From Scytalidium lignicola (taxonomy: Eukaryota > Ascomycota > Leotiomycetes), in NCBI GenBank assembly GCA_002812745.2, contig NCSJ02000011.1, positions 62,001 to 126,000 on the forward strand: 64,000 nt of DNA, written 5' to 3'. The notes under the pieces are model-generated. The model saw nothing but the letters and a program-made list of their open reading frames with translations. It ran no database searches and was not told where the DNA came from. Of the stretch, positions 1 to 8,968 are shown in pieces (position 1 is the first letter of the stretch; every line of letters begins with the position of its first letter). Made by a program: the position numbers and the translations under genes.

Positions 1-190
1 TTCAATAACTTTAAATCTTACTCGTGAGTACACCTAGGTCTTAAAGCTGTAGATTTTATCTCGATCAGAGAATCAAGCTGTTCATTAATTTCCTTGATTA
101 TTTTTACGATTCTAAAGCTGGCTACCCGACTCTGTGTTTTAACAATTAATCTTTATATAGTATGTTAATGAAAACTTAAAATAGCAGTAA

Positions 191-953
191 GGCCCTGTTC
201 GGCAACAATATGGAGACTGCATAACTTAATCTCCACTCCATATTGCTTGGTAAGCAATATGGAGCTAACGTTAGTTTACGAACACGAACACACCTCCATA
301 TTTCAACTCTATATTTCTCCACTTTTCCGCTCCAATTGCTTATTCACCGTATGACTACTGTACAGATACTACAAGCACTGTTCCTCAGGGCTCCAGATGA
401 GATGGCCATTTTGGACACTTTTAATGTCATTACCTTAAAATCATGCTTGCTTTTCCACGAAAGAAATATTTCGAGTGGATAGATTTGGCCTAATAAGCCT
501 AAGCGAATTGGGGTCCAGGGGATAAGCACTATAATTATACGGTATTACAAACATTGTGACATTGTAGTACTCTAGGTATTATAATAATTTTAAAAATTTA
601 TGTGGAAATTATGAAAAGTATATTGCACTATTAATAAAAATGGAAAATAATGAATATGGAGGTGAATAGGGAGAGAATAAGGAGTTAGTTATGTAATCAA
701 TATCCAGTTAAGAATAGTTACAGATCTGTTGGACAGGTTACATATGCCGATCGTAATAGGTTCCCATAAAATATATATAAATTGACTACTAAATTAACTA
801 CTGTACAGTGGGCAAGTATGGCCACTTATATAGGGGCCGGTAGGCCCCTGTAATACGGCCATATTACGTGCCGTATTACAGCTCTACAGTGGTTGCCTGT
901 AGGCGGCGGTAGGCTACCATTCAACAAGATCCATATTGTTGCCAAACAAGGCC
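191..953. mobile_element. Non-autonomous PIF/Harbinger-type element (MITE)
   Basis: Near-perfect terminal inverted repeats of about 24 bp bound this segment: GGCCCTGTTCGGCAACAATA at 191-210 (continuing TGGA) and its complement with two mismatches at 930-953. They are flanked by a direct TAA on each side (188-190 and 954-956), the 3-bp target duplication typical of the PIF/Harbinger superfamily, whose ends also often start GG(C/G)C..TGTT.GG. Inside there is a second palindrome (about 239-265, CCATATTGCTT and its complement) and GTAATACGGC/GCCGTATTAC arms near 850-880. No transposase-like reading frame is present, so it would depend on a full-length relative elsewhere. The superfamily call rests on TIR and TSD only. 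Confidence 0.75.
239..266. repeat. Palindrome inside the MITE
   Basis: The stretch CTCCATATTGCTTGG..AAGCAATATGGAG forms a hairpin with a loop of a few bases. It repeats the CAATATGGA core of the terminal repeats, so it looks like a subterminal copy of the TIR and may be a transposase-binding site. Confidence 0.6.
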
Positions 954-1177
954 TAAGCAAAATGTTAAAGTGTCAACTTCGAAAGACCAGTCTGTCACAT
1001 ATTTATAAGAGGGAAAATATTTTAGATTGAATGGTCTTTGCATTTGCACATGGACTTAGGAAAACCATACAAGGATAAAACCTAACCCAAGACCAAGGAA
1101 ACTATGAATATGCATCTATCTCCCATTTCCTTAGATAGGATTTTTCAAGGTACCTATATTTTTTCTCTATTGTCCTT

Positions 1178-1370
1178 TTAACATTGTTGATCGCATTCGT
1201 CTCCACACAGACATGGTATGGGATCCCTCTCCATGAGATACTAGCCAAAATTCTAGATTAGATCTTGTTCAGGCAGAAACTTCAGCTTCACTCACATTTC
1301 CTGCTGGCACAGCAGCACTGGAGACAAGACCGACAATGAATGTCATAGATAAAAGTGTGAGAAGTTTCAT
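1178..1370 (-). CDS. Small secreted cysteine-rich peptide (spliced, 45 aa)
   Basis: Two exons, 1370-1296 and 1240-1178, joined across a 55-nt intron with a consensus GTGAGT donor, a CTAAT branch site and a CTAG acceptor. Without splicing the frame stops after 33 codons. With splicing it gives 45 residues: a typical signal peptide (MKLLTLLSMTFIVGLVSSA, cleavage expected near residues 19-20), then a mature peptide of about 25 residues ending in four cysteines (CLCGDECDQQC). The last cysteine is the C-terminal residue. A TATTTAAA box lies about 70 nt upstream on the minus strand and the leader is CA-rich, as in many fungal genes. No family is recognised. It could be a candidate effector, a signalling peptide, or a ribosomal-peptide precursor for the divergent UstYa gene. 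Introns inside such a short ORF are hard to explain by chance, but expression is unproven. Confidence 0.6.
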
Positions 1371-1435
1371 TCTGAGATTTATTGTTGTTGGTGTGCTTGG
1401 CTCTTGATGGATGAGACGACTTATTAATATCTGAG

Positions 1436-1443
1436 TTTAAATA
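1436..1443 (-). promoter_or_regulatory. TATA-like box of the Cys-rich peptide gene
   Basis: TATTTAAA on the minus strand, about 66-73 nt upstream of the peptide start codon. The position suits a core promoter, but the region is AT-rich, so the match alone is weak. Confidence 0.3.
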
Positions 1444-1649
1444 CTTGAGGTGTTCTCAATGTATTTATACTCTATTTTTTTTNCATAGAAAGAGAACGTT
1501 AAACAAAGTTATCACAGCTCGGTTGGACTTACCTGATCAAGGAAAAACTCTGTCCAAATGTAACTCCCTTCATAACATGCACTTTTGTCACATTACGGTA
1601 CCATTGTGCATAAACTATAATATTACATCAGCTCCCATAAAAGGTCTTG

Positions 1650-2030
1650 ATACGACCTTGTTCGAGATAAAAACCATAATAAGTTCTTCGTCTAATCATG
1701 TTTAGATATACTATCATAATTTAGACATGATATTGCATCTACCTGCCCTTTTTGTACTAAGCTTGAATTAAAGAAGCCTCGATGAAATCTTGTCTAACAT
1801 AGTCACCATATTCACTTAATCATGATCAGTAATACTGTCGTCATTTGAATGGAACTACTCGTCATTTTTTACTTGCCCTTTTGCACTATATCTGCATGAA
1901 AGAAGCTTCAGTGAGACCTTATCTGAAGTGGTGACTATAATAAGGTCTTCACTTAATCATGTTTCATAATGCTGTCATAATCTAGGGAAAATTACTTGTC
2001 ATTTCTACCTGCCTTTTTTGTATTATGTAC
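1650..2030. repeat. Degenerate tandem repeat, about 3 copies of 124-137 bp
   Basis: A block recurs with anchors TAATCATG at 1693, 1817 and 1954. Each copy carries in the same order a TAATCATG motif, a CTGTC(A/G)T-like segment, a (T/C)ACTTG or CTACCTGCC segment followed by TTTT(T)GTACTA or GCACTA, and AAGAAGC(C/T)TC(A/G). It is diverged and shows no coding frame. It occupies most of the divergent promoter interval between the Cys-rich peptide gene and the UstYa gene. Confidence 0.65.
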
Positions 2031-2350
2031 TATGCTTATGTGACCAACTACTTAGGTTGCATATCTTGTCTTGTTTAAATATTGGCTATTTAGAGGGACA
2101 AAATAGATACTTCGTTGGGTTAGATTACCGACACGACTTCCACACACTGATAAGCTGGTTCTATACGAGACAAGTCCTAAATTCATCATTAGGTAAGGTG
2201 TCAATCATTTTCATAATCTACCTTACCCAAAATCACTTCTAACCTTTCAAAATTTATCTCTCGCATACAAATTTAAGAACCTTCGTGGCTCTCAAATCTT
2301 GGCTCTGACGTTCATCATCTTGCGTATATAACTATATACTTATACCCAAA

Positions 2351-3500
2351 ATGAGTTCTCAGCATCCTTCAATATCTCCTCGATATAGTCGTCTGGCAGG
2401 GGATACGNATGATCTGTTGAAGGAACCAACCTCCGCCCAACGTTTATGGGCATACATGCATGAAACTATCGGTTATAAATCTATCGTGTGGCCATGGATT
2501 TGCTCCACAATATTTTTTGCCATCTTGTCAGTTGTAGTTATTCTAAAAANGTGATAAATATCATGAAAACCCAATTCTGCTTGGTACTTATGAAACTGGT
2601 TTCTCTACTGATTTGAGTATTATCTCCTTACTTCCTTTTTTTTCTATAACACAAGGCTAACCTGTTTCCTTCTTGGAATTCACCAGCCTGTAGAGCCTGC
2701 CATTTCAATTATTGAGCTCCAGCAAGTCAGATTCACAAATGGCATCAAAATTCTAAAGAATCATACCGCAATTCCGGTCGAGCCTGGAGATGTTCGCTAC
2801 ACAGGGCCACCAAGCCCAGAGATTGATTCCGCTTGGGATGATCTCCTTGAAGGTGTTTATAAGATCATTATATATATAATTTAGGAAAGCGTTTAGGACT
2901 AATTCATTTTAATAGGACGATACATAGACTTGATCGGAGAAGATGCAGAGTCTTTAACATGGCAGATTGAGACAAAACCAGATGGTTACTATACCACTGG
3001 TTTGCAGGTTTTTCATTTCTTGCACTGTCTTGTAAGTTAGCCCTGTCTCCAGCGCTGATACCTCTCATCTTTTTCTGAAGACAAAGAAACCGAGTCAAAC
3101 TGGGATGAAAAGCTCTTCCATCTGATACAGATGCAGAACTCCATCCGTAAAGCCATTGATCACCACTACTACAACTCTACACATCAGCACTACTACCACG
3201 GCCAGGAAACTCTGCAGAATCGTGTTCACGTTGGTAACTTTACCTACCACTTCCTAGACCTTGCCATTTTATCCCCTTTGCTCGAGCAACTCAGCAACTG
3301 ATAATTGGAGCATAGACCACTGTATCGACACCATCCGCCAAGCTTTCACCTGCCATGCAGATATGACGCCTCGACATTTGAACTTCGATAAAGACTTGTG
3401 GGAACTGGTGCCAAACTTCAATACTATTCATACGTGTCGAAATTTCAAGAAACTTCAGGATTGGGCAAAAGCTAGACCGTTTTTTGAGAATTATAACTGA
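2351..3500 (+). CDS. UstYa-family (DUF3328) oxidase-like protein
   Basis: Five exons: 2351-2550, 2687 (or 2694)-2852, 2916-3031, 3137-3233 and 3316-3500, about 251-254 aa. The order is typical of the family: a short cytosolic N-terminus, one membrane helix (about residues 49-66), a Y.GPPSPEIDSAWDDLL segment, then two HxxHC motifs, HFLHC at the end of exon 3 and VDHCIDTIRQ built across the last intron. UstYa-family proteins catalyse oxidative cyclisation or hydroxylation in fungal secondary metabolism, notably ustiloxin-type ribosomal peptides and cyclochlorotine. An undetermined base at the exon 1 end (2550, after five A) leaves that junction uncertain. If the N is an extra base, the acceptor TAG at 2691-2693 keeps frame; otherwise CAG at 2684-2686 is used. 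Both motifs are intact, so the gene is probably functional. Confidence 0.88.
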
Positions 3501-3963
3501 GTATTGTATTATTTGTTTCTACGTATTGTAGATTATAAAGGTGTAGTGTTCGGTATGAGTACTCGTATATAGGTAGTACATATATTTAGGTAGGAAAGGC
3601 ACGGATCTTTCTCACTATAAATATTTAATTATCTCTCATGATGTACTATAACTAACCTTCTCCGTGGGCTCAGCTTGTGATTCACTACAACTCTTGCTAC
3701 TACACGCACGTGGTTTACGTGACGTGCTTTGCTTTGCAATCTTATACCTATCACTAGCAAAAGCTTAAGGAGCCCCCCATAGCTAGCAATGAGTGACCAC
3801 GCCTCAGTAGGTTTGTTGGTATAAGTTTCCCTCAATTTCTCTTATGGAAACATTCAAAACTTCCACTAAATCCTGATGTGCTCTCAGAGGTTCAAGCCTC
3901 TGGGCTCATCACCACACCAAATCTACAGCTGGGAAACTTCAACAGTCCAAGATTTCCAACAGT
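3501..3963. other. Intergenic, between convergent genes
   Basis: The 3' flanks of the UstYa gene and the asparaginase gene meet here. The stretch is AT-rich. Short frames exist on both strands but none resembles a protein, and I see no RNA gene or repeat. Confidence 0.6.
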
Positions 3964-5868
3964 TCACACATCACTGATGACATCTCGCCTCACTCCTGTT
4001 GTATCCACCTCTTCGACGTGTAGCAACGCTCCCGCATCACTCAATAACTTCACAAACTCTTCGTTGCCGACCTGTCTTGCTAGGTACAGCGGTGTATTCC
4101 AGCCTCGATTTCTAACGTGGACACTGGCACCTCTTGTGAGCAACTCGCGTAGGATCCGCACATCAGGGCCAATGGCTGCAAGATGCAGTGCGGTATTATC
4201 AGCATAATCTTTCGCGGCAAGCAGCTCTGCATCTGAATCGAGGAGATGACAGACCGTATCGTAATCCCCAGATGTTATGGCATGTCCCAGGGCCGTGAAT
4301 GTAGTTTGTTTGGAAGTGAGGTTGATTGCATCTGCTGCAGGGTGTGAGAACTGTGGTAATATGTCCTCAGTCACTTCCCCACGAAGAGAAAGCGTCATCT
4401 GTCTGGTGATATCTTCAACAGTAAGTTCTGGGAGGGCAAGCAGAAAGGAGAGTTTGGTGAGTGCAGCTTCAGTGGTCATGTCGTGGCCGAATATGACGCC
4501 AGCGTGACCAAGAATTGTGCCAGATGCGTATAATGGAGAGACAGTGCCCGATAATTGGCACTGAGAGACATTGACTATGATAATGCTACGGTCTACTGCA
4601 GCTTTTATAATCCTGATTAGACTACCATCTTCGCCACTTGGTGCGTTTCCGGAACCAAACGTTTCGAGGATTAGGCCACGTAATCCTGGGACTCGAAGGA
4701 CAGATTCGATCATCTCGGGCTTGATACCGGGGAAGATACGCAGACAGGCAACGTGGGCTGTAGAGAGATTCGCCTGAACATCGAATTTTGCTATAAATCG
4801 AGGGCGACGGATGACGTGCCAGTTTACCCTAACGCCTAATGCACTGACCTGAGCTAGGGGCTCGCAATTCGGGCTTGCAAAAGCATCAAAGGATGTCGAT
4901 GAGACTTTGGTGGTCCGATTTCCCCTATAGAGCTTATGGTGGAAGAAGAGACAAACCTCGGGAATCATGAAAGTCCCAGCTATGATTAAGGAGCCAAGGA
5001 GGTTATCAACTGCATCTGACTGCAGAGAGAAGATAGAGGCTTGGGAGCCGGTAAGAATAACAGGTTTCCCGAGGTGGGCAAGCATGAATGAAAGAGCCGA
5101 CGAGGTGTAGGCAAGACTGTCGGTGCCGTGAAGAACAACGAAGCCATCGAACATGGCGTAGTTGTGCTGGATAGTTTTAGCGATATGAGTCCAACCTGCA
5201 GAGGAGATGGAGGAAGAGTCAAGTAGGGGGTCAAATTCGAATAGAGTATATCTGACGTGTCGAGAATACGAGCTTGGTGGAGTACGAAGGCTGGGGAAGT
5301 ATTTCTGAGTGGATTCATCTATCATGACAGGAAGATCCTCTGGAGATATACTTAGTCAGAATCCTGGTGCCTGAGATACATTTTATCATGGTGAACTACA
5401 CTTAAACATGGAACCGGACAAATCAACCTTCAATCACTAGAGAAGATATCTATTGAATTGGGATAGAACGGCCTTCTCTGATAGAGGTTGGTCCTCGTAG
5501 ACCGGGGATGAGTGCAAAAGCAAGAATATGAATATGAATGGTTTCAAATTCCAAGCTGCTCTGATTTGTTATCATTCGTGGGGTAAATTTTCAGAGTTAG
5601 ATTGTCTCTCGACCAGTCACTCATTTTCGTTTCGAATTTTCAAACCAATTTTTCCTTTTCCCCCGCATGTATAATATCATCATATAAACGGAATGAAATA
5701 TTACAGTAACTTACCTGGAGCAGACCTGTCATTGAAGGAGGGTCGGGGAGCCATTCCGGCTTGCATAAACCCTTTTGCAGGTATTAGACCCTCTGGAGAT
5801 GAACGCATGCAAATGGTACCTCCGGTCATAATGATGAGAATTCGTGCCTCGGGACATTGTGTTGCCAT
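3964..5868 (-). CDS. Cytosolic-type L-asparaginase with C-terminal ankyrin repeats
   Basis: Two exons, 5868-5715 and 5339-3964 (509 aa), around a 375-nt intron with GTAAGT donor and CTCCAG acceptor. It hydrolyses L-asparagine to aspartate and ammonia. Exon 1 (residues 1-51) carries the first catalytic-threonine motif MTGGTIC (Thr18). Exon 2 carries the second, VVLHGTDSLAYTSS (about 119-132, Thr124-Asp125), followed by TGSQA and SDA..N segments of the asparaginase fold. About residues 396-490 form two to three ankyrin repeats (NTALHLAA, WNTPLYLA). This is the architecture of eukaryotic type-I-like asparaginases. The large exon alone looks like a protein that lacks its nucleophile, and adding exon 1 repairs this. 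The usual Pro after TGSQA is Ser here. There is no signal peptide, so it should be cytosolic. Confidence 0.92.
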
Positions 5869-6863
5869 TTTGACTTTGTCTTTTGTCTCCTTTGGTCTCT
5901 AAAAGAGACAAAGATTAGAAGTATAACCGAAAGACCCGACCAGTCTAGAATCGATGAGCGCAATATCAAGCTCCGGCATGGGCAACTTGAAAATCTCAGG
6001 CTGGAGATTTATTTGAGTACCACCAGTGGAGGAGAAGATAATAGCTCCCTTTTCTTCAAAACATTTTCGGGATTTTTGGAGTGCAAAGTGCGTTGCGATT
6101 ACGTTTTGCTTTGAGAGACCTAGCCGTCAGTGCGTTGCTGCCTCAGGCTTTCATATCATTTTGTCTCCTTCCGTTTTCAGCTCATGAGGAACACAAACTA
6201 GCTCGAGAGGTGTCTCTGTCTAAGTAGATGGAGAAGCAGGATAAGAAAAGGTAACTACCACCTGCATAGTTGTCGAGCCATTGCTAGGTACATTCCCTTC
6301 TCTATTTGAAAGTACCACGACCTTTTCAGCAGTACTGGTGTCACGTGATCAGTAACGCCTTTTCTTTATCATCCAAGGTGGCTCCAAGCCAGAAACCTGA
6401 CCCTCGTTGTTTTCTTCTCATCTCTGTTCTGTCTTTTATCCCTTTTATACTTCGTGTGTTGGAGTGTGTTGGAGTATCCTCGTGGAATATAGCTAGGGCT
6501 ATATTCTCAAAGCTAGCTCGTTGCTGTCATCACTTCTGAAAGAATCGCCCCCTTTCATTCGGAAAAAATGGACCGTCGATCATGTTGCTCCTCTATATAT
6601 CAACAATGCAAACATCCATTTTGTGCCATGACTTCTCTCTTAATAGATGCTTTTAGATCCAGCCTAGCAGCTGTACCTAGTCACTTAGTTCGCCCAAGCA
6701 CCTTGATGGGTACAGCATTCATATCGCGTGTGCAACAAAGGAACCCAACAGAAGGGCTCAAGAGAGAAAGTCAACCCATTGAGATATTTCTTTTTGATTC
6801 GGAAAATACTCATCACCTGCTTACCATCTGCTCACCTCTGCCCTCGCTTTCTCAGTTTCGACC
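5869..6863. other. Intergenic region upstream of the asparaginase gene
   Basis: About 1 kb with pyrimidine-rich tracts and one palindromic TCACGTGA at 6341-6348, an E-box-type site for bHLH factors. Short frames on both strands (for example 6306-6539 and 6568-6867 on the plus strand) show no recognisable domain and are not called. Confidence 0.5.
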
Positions 6864-7219
6864 TTAAAAGCTCTCCGCTTTAATCTTACCCTCAAACTCA
6901 ACCCCCACCCCCTTAAATAGGGCGGTTCCTGCGTGAATTGATCCGTAACTCAGATCATCAGCATCGAAGCCTATCATACACCATGTATTATTCACCAAAG
7001 GTCCCGGCTCCACCACATAAGGCACAGGATTGCTGCCCAAAGCCTCCACTAGTATCACTACCAACCCACCCGCATATTGCTTGCGTTTAGGTACCACGAA
7101 CATGCGGTGCCTGCACTCTGGCCGTGGGATTGATCCTCAGCGTGGGAGTGGTGTGTTTGATAATGAGGATGACAGTGGGAGGAAGATGGGGGCCAGTTTT
7201 GTGGATGCTCTTTTGCATG
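6864..7219 (-). pseudogene. Possible small gene or relic, unknown function
   Basis: A protein-like frame of 79 codons runs from a Met at 7103 to 6864. It contains the segment VVPKRKQYAGGLVVILVEAL and ends in a Gly-rich acidic tail. The same frame continues upstream past a TGA (7138-7136) with equally protein-like residues (KLAPIFLPLSSSLSNTPLPR), with no start codon visible. Either a short coding region begins at 7103, or this is a gene interrupted by one in-frame stop, or the TGA is an assembly error. No family is recognised. It is antisense to the leader of the nicotianamine synthase gene. Confidence 0.3.
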
Positions 7220-7303
7220 AATATCCATCCCTCCCTTCCTTTCCTCGTCCGCCAAAACCTTTTCACCGCTACGCAACGTCAGCAACCTTATTGGCAACCA
7301 AAC

Positions 7304-8546
7304 ATGTCGCCGTCTCTCGATGCTATTGACACGGATAGCTCTCTCATAGCAACCATGACCCTGCAGAGACAGCAAAGCGATAGTTTAGTCGCGCAAATTC
7401 GGACAATTTATGCCGCCTTGGCCCAAAGATCCGACCTCCACCCATGCAAGGCAGTGAACGAGATTTTCAGTGAACTGGTTGGTCTTTGCATTCAGGCCCT
7501 GAGCGAGAAGACAGCGAATGAGGTACGCATGAAACTTGCTCTCTATCCCAATTTATATCATCGTGATAACTCGACTGCAAACTTCGAAGCTGACAAAACC
7601 ACGAGGTTCTTCAAAATGCTCATATTTCCCAACTGACTCCCTCACTCCGCAAAATTTGTAGCACAGCTGAATATCACCTCGAGTCCTACTGGGCCGATCT
7701 TATTGCGCAACCTGAAGCCGAGCGAGGAGGTAACTGTTCTTGTGATTTCAGCTATTTTGCTGTCTTGTCTTGCGTGTTATTTTTATATCTTCCTCACTTT
7801 CTCTACTCCAATTTCCCTCTGCTCTCTATATTCAAAGCAAGGCAAGTTAAGCCAGACACCTACTAATTCCCCATAGTTCAGCAAAATCTTCGCAACTTTC
7901 CTTATTATGACAACTATGTTGACCTCACACGCATGGAGCTCGGCGCAATCTACGCCGTCCGACAGGCAGCTCCCAAGAAGATCGCATTTCTAGGTTCAGG
8001 ACCACTACCTTTGACGTCCCTCTGCCTTTGCCAGGCTCTGGGCCATACACGACCCACAAGCGCAACAGACCTAAACAGTACAAGTGCTGGTCCCATAGTC
8101 CTAAACATCGATAATAACCCGCAAGCTATCTCCCAATCACGCCTCCTGTGCTTGAAACTAGGTACTATGGCAACAGGAATGCAATTCTTATGCGCAGACG
8201 CTAGTAGCTCGGCTATGGGACTTCGGGACTTTGATGTCGTTTACCTCGCAGCCTTGGTAGGCCAGACTGCAAAAGAAAAGGAGAGGGTGCTGTTGAATGT
8301 GACCAGTCGAATGAGCCCAGGGAGCCTGTTGGTTATTAGGACGGCGCATAGTTTAAGGAAGTTGCTATATCCTGTGAGTAACTTAACAGCTTATCTCTAT
8401 TGTTGTCGAGATTGACAAGGCCGCCGCAGGAATTTGATACCTCGTCTGAAACGGTACGGGCTTGTCTAGAGATATGCCTAGTTGTTCATCCCTATAATCA
8501 TATTGTTAACTCTGTCATTATTGGACGTGTGAAAGAGAAGAATTAA
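7304..8546 (+). CDS. Nicotianamine synthase (fungal type)
   Basis: Four exons: 7304-7522, 7606-7729, 7877-8373 and 8430-8546 (318 aa), all introns GT..AG and phases consistent. The enzyme condenses aminocarboxypropyl groups of S-adenosylmethionine into nicotianamine, a chelator of iron, copper, zinc and nickel. Family signatures seen are PYYDNYVDLTRMELG (about 122-136), the SAM-binding FLGSGPLPLTSL (about 152-163), NIDNNPQAI, a GM.FLCADA strand, DFDVVYLAALVG, and PGSLLVIRTAHSLRKLLYP before the third intron. The last exon ends in VVHPYNHIVNSVIIGRV, also conserved. I chose the ATG at 7304 because upstream codons in the same frame look like leader sequence. Length matches plant and fungal members (about 320 aa). 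Confidence 0.93.
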
Positions 8547-8968
8547 ATGGGAGCAAATGACTGCCTCAATTTTATGGCGAGAACGAGACGGAACAAAGTA
8601 AACCTTATAGAGAGCATGGCGAGGAAAAAAGTAACCTGTGTAAAAGCTAGGAAATCTCATATGACCACTATAGCAAAAGAAGTCACTCAAGAAAGTAGTT
8701 TGATTAAACATGAAAGCCATTATTATAGTCTTACAACAGTGATGTCCTGATGAAGTTTTGTTGTAATTTAAGAGAACCCGTCCCAGCCGATCACCAATAA
8801 CCCGAACTTGAAATCTCGGCCCAAACGCCTATCGCTAAAATACAAATTGTCATCCTAGACATTTTGCTGTTCTCTGATGCCATGAAAAAGAAATAAAAGA
8901 AAGAAAAGCACATAGTAATGTCTCCGTGTGTATGAACCATTGGTTCTAATCTGCCAACTATCCACGGT
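8547..8968. other. Intergenic, between convergent genes
   Basis: AT-rich 3' flanks of the nicotianamine synthase and TRA1 genes. No gene, RNA or repeat is recognised. Confidence 0.6.

Noticed and set aside
243..482. 79-codon plus-strand frame inside the MITE
   Set aside because: Lies wholly within the mobile element, has low-complexity hydrophobic composition and no transposase motif.
1167..1370. Reading the Cys-rich locus as one exon with an in-frame TGA
   Set aside because: The unspliced continuation has no cysteines and no pattern, while the consensus intron explains the stop and gives a coherent secreted peptide.
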